Positions 50,705 to 61,267 of a stretch of 64,000 nucleotides of DNA are shown here, piece after piece; positions within the stretch are counted from its first letter, which is position 1; the number at the start of each line of letters is the position of its first letter. This DNA is from Trichopria drosophilae (lineage: Eukaryota; Arthropoda; Insecta; Hymenoptera; Diapriidae), in contig CM059587.1 of the NCBI GenBank assembly GCA_030407085.1, forward strand, positions 92,499,001 to 92,563,000, in the 5' to 3' direction. A program made the translations under genes and the position numbers. Under the pieces are notes generated by a model that was not told the DNA's origin, made no database searches, and was given only the letters and a program-made list of their open reading frames with translations.

Positions 50705-53700
50705 CTAAAAATGATAAATTAGTTAAGCGCATTCAAAATGGCGTCTGGTCCAAACTTACCTTCTTTGTTTGACAGTATTCTTTCTCGACAACTTCGGCTA
50801 AAACGTAAGATTTCCTTGGGACGCCGTCGCTGTCCATCTTAAGGTTCAACTCGCCGATACAATCCGAAGTGAGGAAATAGTACGTCGTTGACTCCTGCAG
50901 GACGATGTAATTTCTGTGGACCGGATCCCATAGAACAATTACAATATCTCCGGTGTTGCAGCCCGAAATGTTGATACGTCCTAGATGGAGGTCTCGAGTG
51001 TGCTTCGACGACGACGACGACGTCGAGGACGTCGATGTGATGGAGGCCATGATCTCCTTCTTGATCTCTTGCGGACTTTTCGCCACGGAGGAATCGGACA
51101 CTAGGGCGACGGAAGCATTCATATCCTTGTCACGATTCTCGACGAAGACACTCGACGTCCCTGTCATGGATTCGTTGACAAGTAATTTTATGAATATTCG
51201 CTCCTTTCGCAGTTCCACTTCCAGGCGTTCCTTGTCTGCCTCCAGGATTTCAACCTTGGCTTCAGCTTTCTTCTTGCCCTCCCAGGACGTCCTAAGTTCT
51301 GCTGTCAATCTGTTGTTATCGTTCTGCAAGATCTGCAGGCGACTTGCCAAACATGATGGATCGTCGTTCGCTTCCAACCTAACTTTCTTGGATTCGGATG
51401 CTCGAGCATCTTCCGATTCCGTGTCTAGGTCATTCAATCGAGCCTCTTCCAAACCCGTCTGACTCATCTTCAACCTTTCGTCGTTAAGTTCCTGGCGAAG
51501 TCCGTTTCGCTCGACCTCCAGATCGTGAACTTGACTGTCCTTTTGTTCCATGAGTTTTTGGTTCGCAGTTATCTTATCTTTGAGATGGGCATTGTTCTGC
51601 TTCAAACTCTCAATTTTCCCTTCGTATATCGAACGAGTTTGATTCTCCGTTTGGGAAAGTTCCGCGATCATCGTTTCGTAACGCTTGCATTGTTCGATCA
51701 GAGCCCCTTCTCGACGTTGATATAACTTAACATCCATTTCCCTGTCGTCGATTATTTGCTTCGCTATTTTTAGAGCCTTTATCAACTCCTCACGACTGCT
51801 TTCGACTGCGCAGCTAGCTTCAGCGTCCTTGTCCGGCTTTGTGTCACCTGATGGCTCAACGATGTTCCCTTTTCCCGTGTCGAAAACATCCGAGCGCTGA
51901 AATAAATAATTCGATCAAACCTCAGTTAAAATAACGATTGATTCTTATGAAATACCTAAGGATTAAGTCTAATAAGTACAGTGATTAAAATTACCTCGGT
52001 TTTATCTAAACTTATATCGCTCTGAACCAGCCCTTGGTACACACTGTCGGACATGAAGAGATCACGAAGGCTTTTTACTTCGTCCTTGTAGGCACTGATT
52101 TGTACCTTGTAGCAACTCGAATAATAATCGTATTCAGCTTGCAACTTCTCCGTAGCTTCCTTAACTGCCCTTTCCTTTTCAATTCCAACCTCCGACAGCT
52201 CTTTCTCAAGTTCGCTGATACGCCCCCGACACTGATTAAGAGAATTCGTCAAGGAAGCCGTGTCCACCATCATCTCGGAGTTCGTATCCTCCAGGGGATT
52301 CTCTTCGTCTATCTTCGTGTTCATCATAACCTCTTCCATCTGTTGGTGGAATCTTGCTTGCACGTTCTTCAGTTCCTCGGACTCGCCCTTCAACTTCTGA
52401 CTCATTGCACGAATCAGATTCTGGTGCTCCAGAGACTCGGCACCTTTCTCGTCGATGATCTTCTTCAGGGAACGCAACTCTTCGTCCCGACTTTCCAAAA
52501 GTTTTTTCAATTCCGCGAGCTCCAATTCGTGAGCGACTGTCAGTACCTGAAATTTTTATTTATTTTTGCAACCCCGAAAATCTCTGGTATTTATCCATTT
52601 TTTATTTTGAAATTTATGCAACTATTATTCAGAAGTAGACATCAAACAGATGAAGTTTCAATTTTATACATTTTTAAAATTACCTGTTCTCTTTCGCGCA
52701 AAGTCCTTTCGCATTCGGACGAGTGAACTTTTATAGCGTCCTTAATGCGATCAGTCATCGCGGTAAATTGAGTTCGATCCTCGACGCTGTCGTTACGCAG
52801 TACATTAAGCTCTTCGCGAAAAGCTGCCAGTGCGTCGCTGGCTACGGATTTCATATTTTTGATGACATTTCGAAGCCGCTCGAGTTCGTCCCGAGTGTTA
52901 CCAAGATTTTCCTGAAAGAAGGCTAGGTGAAAGTTCCGTCGAATGTTTCGTCAAAAAAAAAACACAAAAATTTCGGGTCATTTTTGACGTGGCATTCAAC
53001 GTGAATTATATTTTATGTAATGTAGGGCTGCGAAATTTCAAAATCATTGTTCACTTTTTGACATGGTGTGTAACAAAATACTAGGTTGATTTCTACTAGG
53101 TTAATATGTACTTAACCTTTCCTAAAAATCGATAAAACGCGTTAGGATAGATTCAGATATTTTTGTGGTTGCGAGAAAGCGTGGTATTGAACTGATAGAG
53201 CGCCATCTAGATTTCACCCGACAAGCAATCGCTATTTTTACCGATTTTTTTGAAATTTCCATAAGCAGCAGGTGAACTTTACTTGTTTATTGCTTTCTTT
53301 CACGAAATTATGATACAAACAATAAATTATAGGGTAGAAATTGTTTTTATTTATTTTTGATATGAAACATATTTGTTCGTTTCATAGTCGTACACTCGTG
53401 ATAAAAATATCTATCCGAATTTAAGCGAGAGAATATAGCAGTTAAAATGTGAAAATGGAGACAAAAGATGTCAGATATTTCATCTCACTATTGTCTGGAA
53501 ATGTAAAGTCGTTCTGAGCTAAACTTCTTAGTTAGTTTCTTCTCGGCATTAAAAAAACTTTAAAGGCATTTTTCTCAAAACAAAACTCTTATTTGAAATC
53601 ATTAATCAAAAGGTTTTTGAAAACTAACGAACTGATGGACTGAAATTTCGCACACAAATTTTCGATACGTTTGATTAGTGTTTGAACAAACCATTTTTTT

Positions 53701-56700
53701 GTTGGCCATTTTTATAATACACGTCCAAATTAAGTACAAAAATGTATATGATCTGCGAAAAATACCATAAAAAATTCAATTTTCATTTTTTTTTTAAATT
53801 TTATTGTTCAAGTTAAGCTACACTCCCCTAATAAAAGAAAAATATTACAAAAATTATCCATTATATGATGACTATCGCGAGGACACTTTTTCTGACTCTG
53901 AGTTATAAAATAAATAAATAAAATTCTTCCAATAAGAAATACTCTTTAATGAATGTTTTTCTCATCCTAAATGGGTAAAAACGGATGAATTATAGAAATT
54001 ACACGCTCCTGAACCTTCAAATTTAACAAATATCGAGAAACAAGACTTTTAAAATTGCGATATTCAATATAGCGGCTAAAGTACAAAAATTTTATGTCGA
54101 TTATTTAGTATATCTGAAAAAAAATACGTGATTGTTCTGTTTTTTAAATATATCTAGTAATTTTTCTAGGTTTCTACTGACGATCTTGTATTGAAAATGT
54201 TTGTTCGGCATTTTACATCTGCCATTTTGAGTTTCTGCAACTTTTGCGGTCTAATAGCAATAAAAAATCACAACAATCTTGCTCTTTTTATATAAGAATG
54301 ATAATTATCGACATCGTTATTTTCTGATAAATTAAAAATCGACGGAGAATTTTCGATCGCCATTTTGAAATTCAATTGTCTCTCGATATTTTTTAAAGTT
54401 AAAGATCAGTCAAATGTCGTCAATTTTCAATGAATTTTCTTCCATTTTTTCCATACTACAAGTATAACAAAAAATATCGATACGCAATATCCAACGTAAA
54501 ATTGCATGCTCTTTTAGAATATGGCAACAAAATTTGTCTAAAGTCAATGCTTAAAAAGTTATAAACATTTCTCTGCCAAAAAATGCGTTATTTTTTACTG
54601 AAAACAATTTTAGATCGAACATTTTTATAAGAAACTGGTGGCCTACGCATCCGATTCCACGTGGAAAAGTGTTTTCGAGACGTAGATTTTAAAATGTACG
54701 TAGTACATTTTTGAAAATAAAGGTGAAAGTATCCAAAATGGCAGCTCAGACACGAAAAAATTTCAAACATTTTGAAAATTGTAAAAAGTTATCAAATTTT
54801 TTTTTTTTTAAATCTATATTTTTAGTTAGTAACTATAATTTTACTTTCTTTTTAATTTAGTGTTCATGACAACTTTGTGCCAAAAATAAATTTTAGTTGA
54901 AAGCTTTTAACAATAAGAGTGCACGTTTTGGACTTTTGTATAAACAGAATTGTGCTTCAAAATTCAAGATACGTATTTTTCTATTTCTTTTAATTATATT
55001 AATCGAAAAAATTGTAGTTTCTGTTTTGGAAATATTTATGTATATAGTAAACTATAATAACCGAAGAATTTTCCTACCACGAAGATATTTTCTAGAAAAA
55101 TGAAGTCAAATGTGTTTTTCGCCATATTTGGAATTTTTATAGCAAAATACAAAGTCACATTGTCTAGAAAAGTCATCTAGAAAAAACATGAAATGTGTAA
55201 AATTTTTGGTTTTTGGGGAATTTTATTTTTCTAAAAACCGTAATAGATAGGAAAATTCTATGACATTTTTTGTTTAAAAAAATTCGACGGAAGTGATATT
55301 TCGAATTTCATTTTTTTAGTTTTTCTTGAAAATGCTGATTAACCCAGTAACACCCTCGGGGACATTTTTTCCCTACTTTTTCAGAATTCTCTAGATGGGA
55401 TAAATTTAGGCTTTAAACATTTTTGAACAGATGAAATTGATAGATTTTTTATCGAACTTTCCAATGGGGATATCCAAAATTAGAAAAAAAAACAAATTAT
55501 TACTAAGAAATGATTTTAAGTGTAAAAAATATAGAAATTTTTTGTTTCATTCGATTTCGTATCAATTTCTCGTTATGGAATCATCTTGCAACCAATTTAT
55601 ATGGTGAAAGAAATGTCTGAACTTCAAAAAACTGTTTTTGGAAAGTTAATTTTATCATCTGAATCATCCAAAATGGCTTTCGAAACGAGATTTCCACCCA
55701 TCATGTTTAGGATGTTTTAACTAAACAACTAGAAGTTTATCGAAGAATATTATAATTATAAAAAGGGCTAAGAAGAATTCATCAAAGAATGCAATAGAAG
55801 TTTTAGAAACAATTTTGAACATTTTAATTCTTGAATTTTTTAATAAATTTTCGAAAAAAAAAATCGGAAATATTATTCCTGTTAACAGGCAGTTTTCTAA
55901 TCGGCCAATCGCTTTTCAGGACAGAAAAACGTGTCGAAAACCAAAATCACAATCTGTCAAATACTAAACCGAAAAACGGAAATTTTTCACGTGCCGGAAG
56001 AAAGGAGGACCAAAAAAAGCGTTAACTAAACGTTTATTACTATCGTTTCGCCCTTGATACTCAATATACTATTTTAGTACTTAAAAAAAGGTGAAATATG
56101 ATCACAAATTACATACATAACCTCAATTTTCTGGAAAGTGCAACGTGATAGGAAAATCCTTTGAATATGATACTGATTTGGTAACAAATAAATTCTTTTT
56201 TGCCGCAAAAATCTGAATATTGCCAAAAATACAAATTTTCGCGCACTTAATCACATTTTTCCTAAAAATACTGCGTATATCGAAATGTCACTGTACTGGA
56301 AAATGATTTGGGTTAGATACTGCAGTGGTCCAAAGAAAATTCGCTTTTGTTACAAAAAAATCTAAACACGTCGAAAAACGCAGTTTTTCACGGTTAACCT
56401 CACTTTTTTGAAGATGCCTTGTTCTATTTCTTAATATACAACAGTACAATTTTGACTTGTTTTGTGACTATTAATAAAATCAAAATAGAGCATAAGTTTT
56501 TTTTAGTTATTTCTATATTACTTTCCGTATTACAACGAAAACAATAAAACGTTTTAGTACATTCGTACCTAAATTACAAAAAAAAAATCATTACTGATTG
56601 ATATCCTTTCATTTGAAATTTTTGGAAAACTTATCAGGTCAAAAACCGATAATCAAAAGTAAACCATTTATTATTTCTAATAAAAAATGTTTCCCCGTTT

Positions 56701-59700
56701 GCGTTAATCATTAAATCAATCTTCATTTACTAGTTGTAACATTGCAGTTTTAAATTTAGTTAAAAAATCCTTTCACTTCCCTTAAGTACAATTAAAGTTA
56801 TCTACTTCAAACTAACCTAAAATACAAAATTAATCCAAAAAAGTTTTCATTCAATTCTGTTATATATTTTTTATTTTCATAAAAATAAAGCTGAAAACAT
56901 TTTAAGTATGTTTAATTTTGTTAATATTTAGTTAGTAATTAACATATCAAAAACTATTTTAACATTCATTAATAATTTACTAACTTAGTTCAAATCAAAC
57001 CTTCAATAATGTCCTGAAATAATGACAGTTATAAATTAAGAATAATAATATATTTTTACTATAAAAATTGTAAACAATTTAACATACTTATATTAATTTA
57101 TTAATGTATTTCGCAGCCCTACAGGTTTTTTTTAATATCTACTCCAATGACAGGGTCTTAATGGGCTTACCTCCTTAAAAAAATCTTTGTTCACAAATTA
57201 TTTTTATACCTAAATGTAATCCAATCGTAATCGTAACCAAAAAACTAAGCGAAAATTCAAATTAGTATTGTCCACAAATGAATGAATGAAAAACGTTTAA
57301 ATGTAACACACAAATCAAGTTAATACAAAGAGTAATACCAAAGCGACCTCTGCCCTCGAAGTTGAAAGCCCAAAACCTTTAATAAAGTAAAATTTAAAAA
57401 AAAAGAACACATAAACAATACAACTGTATAAATTTTCATCGGTATTTACGTAATTGTTAATAAAGTAAGTATCCGCAGTAGAACACGAAATTGCGTCCGG
57501 GATACTAAAGTTTTATAACAGAATAATATTAATTCGTAGAAAATCGGTTTTGTTAATAAAGGAACAAGAGGAGAATAATTGTTGGAAGGTGTTGCCGAGG
57601 ATTTGGATGGGAGAAAGGAAAAAAGTGCGACGGCAGCTAACCTGAAAATAAATCAAGAGTCCAATGTACCAGAAATCATCGACAATCTGTCACTGATTTT
57701 AGAAAAAATGACACATACAAGACATGCATCGAAATGCTACACGACTTGGGCAATGAAATGAAACGTTCCAGAATGATGTGAAAATACGTGACGTCGCCTC
57801 ACTTCGAAAACGGAATTTATGTCATTTTTATTTCTGTTACATTAATCGTTTCGATTCATGTTTTCTAATCAAAATTTTGTTTTTTAAACATTTATTTTAA
57901 TACATTTTTATATTTTCGACTACATTTTTGGACCCTTAGTAATAAAAAATAGTCAAATTTTCCAGGTTATAAATAAATCAACTCAATACTTTTACATCAT
58001 TTTTCAAAAATATTAAAAATTTTACGTACAAAATTGAATAATTTCAAAAATTCTTCGAAAACTCTTATAAATTGTAAAAAAAAATAAATTAACTCGTAAA
58101 TATTAGGCTGTTTTTAAAAATAGAAACAATTTTTATTTAACTCTTCAAAATTAAACATTTTAAAAAAAAATTTAGTTTTTTAATGTTTTTAAATAAACTT
58201 ATTAAGGGTGTAATAAAATATCACTAATTAACCATTTTTTCACATACTTTTATTTTTGCTTCACGTAAAATTCGATAAAAAAATACGCCTAAAAAACATA
58301 AAAAAATACCTTATGAATCTTCATAACCTATAAATCCAAAATTCAGATCAATAAGATTTAGATTGATCTCATTAGTTTTATCTTGTGGATTACTTTTTAA
58401 GCCAACTATACTATTTCAAAATGTGACACACAAAGCGAGTTCCCATTTCGCCGTACGGTATCTAGCAGTTCAGTCCAATTCTAATTTCGTCATTAAATGA
58501 CATCACTCTTGACCAATTAATACTGTCAAGGCCGTACGTACTCTAAAATCGATTGATTTTTCAAAGACATTAAATTTTAGAAAATTTGTACGTACAAAAT
58601 TCTCAAAAATGAATGATCAGATCATTTAACGTGACTAGGTTATGTAATTTCGTAATTACACGTGTATTTCTTATTATAAGCTCCAATTTTCAATTGGAGT
58701 ATAAACAATATTGTTTATAATTATTGAAAATCAGAAAATTGGAGCTTATAATAAGAAATACACGTGTAATTACGAAATAACATAAATTTTAGAAAATTTG
58801 TACGTACAAAATTCTCAAAAATGAATGCTCAGATCATTTAGGTTATGTTATTTCGTAATTACACGTGTATTTCTTATTATAAGCTCCAATTTTCTGATTT
58901 TCAATAATTATAAACAATATTTATTATACTCCAATTGAAAATTGGAGCTTATAATAAGAAATACACGTGTAATTACGAAATAACATAACCTAAATGATCT
59001 GATCATTCATTTTTGAGAATTTTGTACGTACAAATTTTCTAAAATTTAATGTCTTCGAAAAATCAATAATATATATTACTAAAAAGTATCGACAACCATT
59101 TTGAATAAGGAAATTTGACATTGCTCCAACCTTGAATTGGACTGAGCTACTGGATACGATGTCGAAATACGGATACGCCCTCGATTTATTTCGGCACATG
59201 AGCAACCCCGTGAGAATGGAAAGAAGCAAACGAAAATGAGAACGTAAACTGATAAAGAAAAAGAGAGAGGTGGACGATAATGTGAGGAGAAAAATGAATG
59301 AGTCGGGAAATGGCAATGGACCGTTTACGGCTACGACTACGAGGCATCTCTCAGCGAGCTGTAAGTCGTCCAGTACCTGGAGAAGGGAAACGATAGCTTG
59401 ATGCTGGCTGTCGGTAGGGTGCTCGCTGAGGCTGCTCGGCAGTGATTCGTCCATGTAAAATTCGGTACCCAGGAAGTCGTTGCCGGCGAGACCGACCGAC
59501 GGACTGCTTCCGCCGCTACCCGTATGGAGGCGCTGCTGGGGATGATGGTGTTGCTGGTGCTGGTGCAGCTGCTTCTGCTGACCGTCGCACGATTGGACCT
59601 GACTTGGGAATGTGGGATTCGAAGGACATTGGTTAGAGGATGAGACTTCGGACTTGATGGTGACTTCGGGAACGCATTCCGCATTTTCGGCGCATTCCGC

Positions 59701-61267
59701 CAACGGACTGAGCTGGGGACCTTGGCGTTCGCTCGTGGATAGGCTAGGGAAATGGAAGGAGCCGTGGTCGCTCGACGAGGAGGAAGAGCGATTGAGGTCA
59801 GGACCTCTCGAGTTTAAGGGGGAAGCGTTAGTCGAGGTCGAGGAAGCCAAGGATGCGTTTTGCGAGGCACCAACCTCCAACTGCTTTTGCCGCTGCTGCG
59901 AGGCCTCGAAGGACACCAGCTTGGAATCCACAGCCGCTTGGCCGATCTTCTCGAACTCTTCGGTATCCGTCTCCGACTCGAATCCAGCCCTGGATATCAT
60001 ATTGCCATAAGTTACCGATTCATAGTCAATTGAAAAAAATACCCACCTCTCGCCCAACAGCAGTGGTCGGCTTTGCTCTTGTTCTTTCGTCGGTGGGTCA
60101 ACACGCATGGAAATGCTGTCCTTGTCTTTGTTTCCGTCGCTGCTGCACTCGGTGAGGCTCTTCGAGAAGAAAAATTGCGTGATGCTGTTGAGATCTGGCG
60201 TCGACAAACTAAGAGCCATGTCTGGCAATTGTTCCCGCAGCGACTCCATGTCATCGGCCGTCAACTACAATAAAAAAGTTCAACATTTAAAACAAAACTA
60301 TCCCAGAACACAATTTACTGAACTTAAATTTCAAGGACTTACTTTGGGCAATCCGTTATCGAAGACAGATGGAGCTTGCGTCGCGTATGGCGGTGGCGTA
60401 TCCTCCAACCCTGGGAAGAGCGTGTTCAGGAAATGACCTTCGAACTTGCTTCCGAACTCCCGTCTCTTGGCAATCTCCTCGCTGTGCACAGTCAGCAGCT
60501 GGCACGCCAGGGTGCTCGCCCAGACAAGGAAAGCCTGGGAGAAAGTTCGACGTCGAACGACTTCCGCGATGGCATTGACGTACATCTGAGGCGCTAGGTG
60601 TATTTGCTGCAGTACCTCCAGGTGCCTCCTCAGTCGACGCAGACTCTCGTGGTACATGACGAGTTTCCCGTCCACCTCTATCATCTTATTCTCCACGTAC
60701 ATGATCCATTTTAGCCGATGGTAAATGTTCACCGACAACTCCTCCTTAGCCTTGGTACAGCGCTTGCGAATGTCCCTCAGGTGATTGTGATTCTGCAGCA
60801 TCACCATCAGCTGTTTACGATGGGAGATGCATAGATCCGGCAAGACACTCTCGTCGCCCACTGCCGTGACACGATTTTGATTCAGCTGGAAACCCTGGGC
60901 AAGCTCGCCTTGTTCCTGCACGTGCTTCTTTATCTGCACCATCAGTTGCTCCAAGGAGTAGAGTCGTTCCTCCAGGCCTTTGATTTCCTTCATCTCTTGC
61001 TTATTGGCGGTGTCCACGGCAACCGCCACCTCCGCCTTCAGGGACTCCATCACTCGTTCATCAAACTGTTCCAGACCACGAGAGCATTGTTCTGCCACCT
61101 GCTCCAAACTACTCTGATTATCCTTGGCGGAGATCCATTTAAGAAGACTGATGACTTCGCTACTATCGTAATTTGGCTGCTCGTCAGGGCTCAGTAATCC
61201 CTCGGCTTGGGCTCGCAACGCCGGTAGTATCGGGATCTTCTCGAGGGTTCGCAGATCAGCGTTGAAA
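50603..61267 (-). CDS. Atg17: RB1CC1/FIP200 (insect Atg17) autophagy scaffold, 5'-partial
   Basis: FIP200 is the large coiled-coil scaffold of the ULK1/Atg1 complex that starts autophagosome formation in the cytoplasm. Exons in transcript order: 60343-61267, 60047-60264, 59377-59989, 52684-52911, 51995-52546, 50760-51896, 50603-50704. Every junction has GT..AG and keeps frame, giving 1257 residues in the window. Marks of the family: LEKIPILPAL, ISLLKWI, KGLEERLYSLEQL, LAQGF, SVLPDLC, RLKWIMYV, AIAEVVRRRTFSQAF and FNTLFPGLED-like text near the start; an acidic/Ser-rich middle with EFYMDESL; long coiled coils; and the C-terminal Claw domain (VVEKEYCQTKK, NRYRVPQGTKFYRVRV). About 240 N-terminal residues, by comparison with human FIP200, lie past the right edge. 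Drosophila calls this gene Atg17; it is not the yeast Atg17 alone but an Atg11/Atg17-like fusion of roles. Confidence 0.95.
50760..51896 (-). CDS. Atg17: Atg17/FIP200 exon: C-terminal coiled coil and most of the Claw
   Basis: 379 codons, phase 0. A coiled coil (KALKIAKQIIDDREMD to ELRKERIFIKLLVNE) is followed by a Ser-rich linker and then the Claw domain from HLGRINISGCNTGDIVIV to VVEKEYCQTKK. In vertebrates the Claw binds FIR motifs of cargo receptors such as p62 and is how FIP200 is drawn to cargo. The donor is AAG|GTAAGT at 50759. Confidence 0.95.
51995..52546 (-). CDS. Atg17: Atg17/FIP200 exon: central coiled coil
   Basis: 184 codons, phase 0; acceptor ATTTCAG, donor GAG|GTAATT. It starts VLTVAHELELAELKK and is rich in Glu, Lys, Leu and Gln with heptad spacing, typical of the long central coiled coil of the family. 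Confidence 0.9.
52684..52911 (-). CDS. Atg17: Atg17/FIP200 exon: start of the coiled coil
   Basis: 76 codons, phase 0 at both ends; acceptor TTCTTTCAG, donor CAG|GTAATT. It encodes ENLGNTRDELERL through LREREQ, a charged heptad-like helix. It is the first exon after the 6.5-kb intron, so a further small exon inside that intron cannot be excluded, although the phases already fit. Confidence 0.85.
52912..59376 (-). other. Atg17: 6.5-kb Atg17 intron
   Basis: AT-rich intron with no convincing exon on the - strand. It contains many short GCCAT(A/T)TT-type words (54.2, 54.36, 54.74, 55.12 kb), a TTAACCC-type transposon end near 55.34 kb without an obvious partner, and the nested palindrome 58552-59067 close to the 5' splice site. 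A 60-codon + strand frame at 57579-57761 looks like chance. Confidence 0.7.
58552..59067. repeat. 516-bp nested palindrome in the Atg17 intron
   Basis: The outer arms (ATTGATTTTTCAAAGACATT left, AATGTCTTCGAAAAATCAAT right) frame two inner hairpins. The block AATTACACGTGTATTTCTTA with AAGCTCCAATTTTC occurs four times, alternating in orientation (near 58651, 58740-58780, 58855, 58945-58980). CAAATTTTGTACGTACAAA-type short palindromes lie at 58584, 58797 and 59025. It ends 310 bases inside the intron, near the 5' splice site. Confidence 0.9.
59377..59989 (-). CDS. Atg17: Atg17/FIP200 exon: Ser/Gln/His-rich middle
   Basis: It follows the candidate 57-nt intron. It starts AGFESETDTEEFEK and runs through poly-Ser and Gln/His-rich stretches, then NDFLGTEFYMDESL, which aligns with human SDFMSAVNEFVIEENL. 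The donor chosen is CAG|GTACTG at 59376. A poorer in-frame donor, CTC|GTAGTC at 59340, would add 12 residues. Sequence after that turns hydrophobic and non-coding. The region is low in conservation. Confidence 0.8.
60047..60264 (-). CDS. Atg17: Atg17/FIP200 exon: LTADDMESL segment
   Basis: 218 nt after a short 78-nt intron (60265-60342, acceptor TTTATTGTAG). It encodes a leucine-rich opening and an acidic/basic linker ending PLLLGER. The donor AG|GTGGGT at 60046 opens a 57-nt candidate intron whose length is a multiple of three, so reading straight through to 59989 also stays open. Confidence 0.75.
60343..61267 (-). CDS. Atg17: Atg17/FIP200 exon: N-terminal helical (Atg17-like) region
   Basis: 925 nt; the first base completes a codon from an exon outside the window. 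The acceptor GACAATAG lies just above 61267 and the donor AAA|GTAAGT is at 60343/60342. It begins FNADLRTLEKIPILPAL and ends FDNGLPK, matching human FIP200 from the segment before its KIPLLECL motif to FDCELPD. In vertebrate FIP200 this N-terminal part dimerises and binds ATG13. Confidence 0.93.

Noticed and set aside
52034..52726. 230-codon + strand frame over Atg17 exons
   Set aside because: It is antisense to two coiled-coil exons and spans their intron; its leucine/phenylalanine-rich content is the complement of Glu/Lys codons.
59612..60010. 132-codon and other + strand frames over the Atg17 exons
   Set aside because: They are antisense to clear FIP200 coding sequence and lack independent support.
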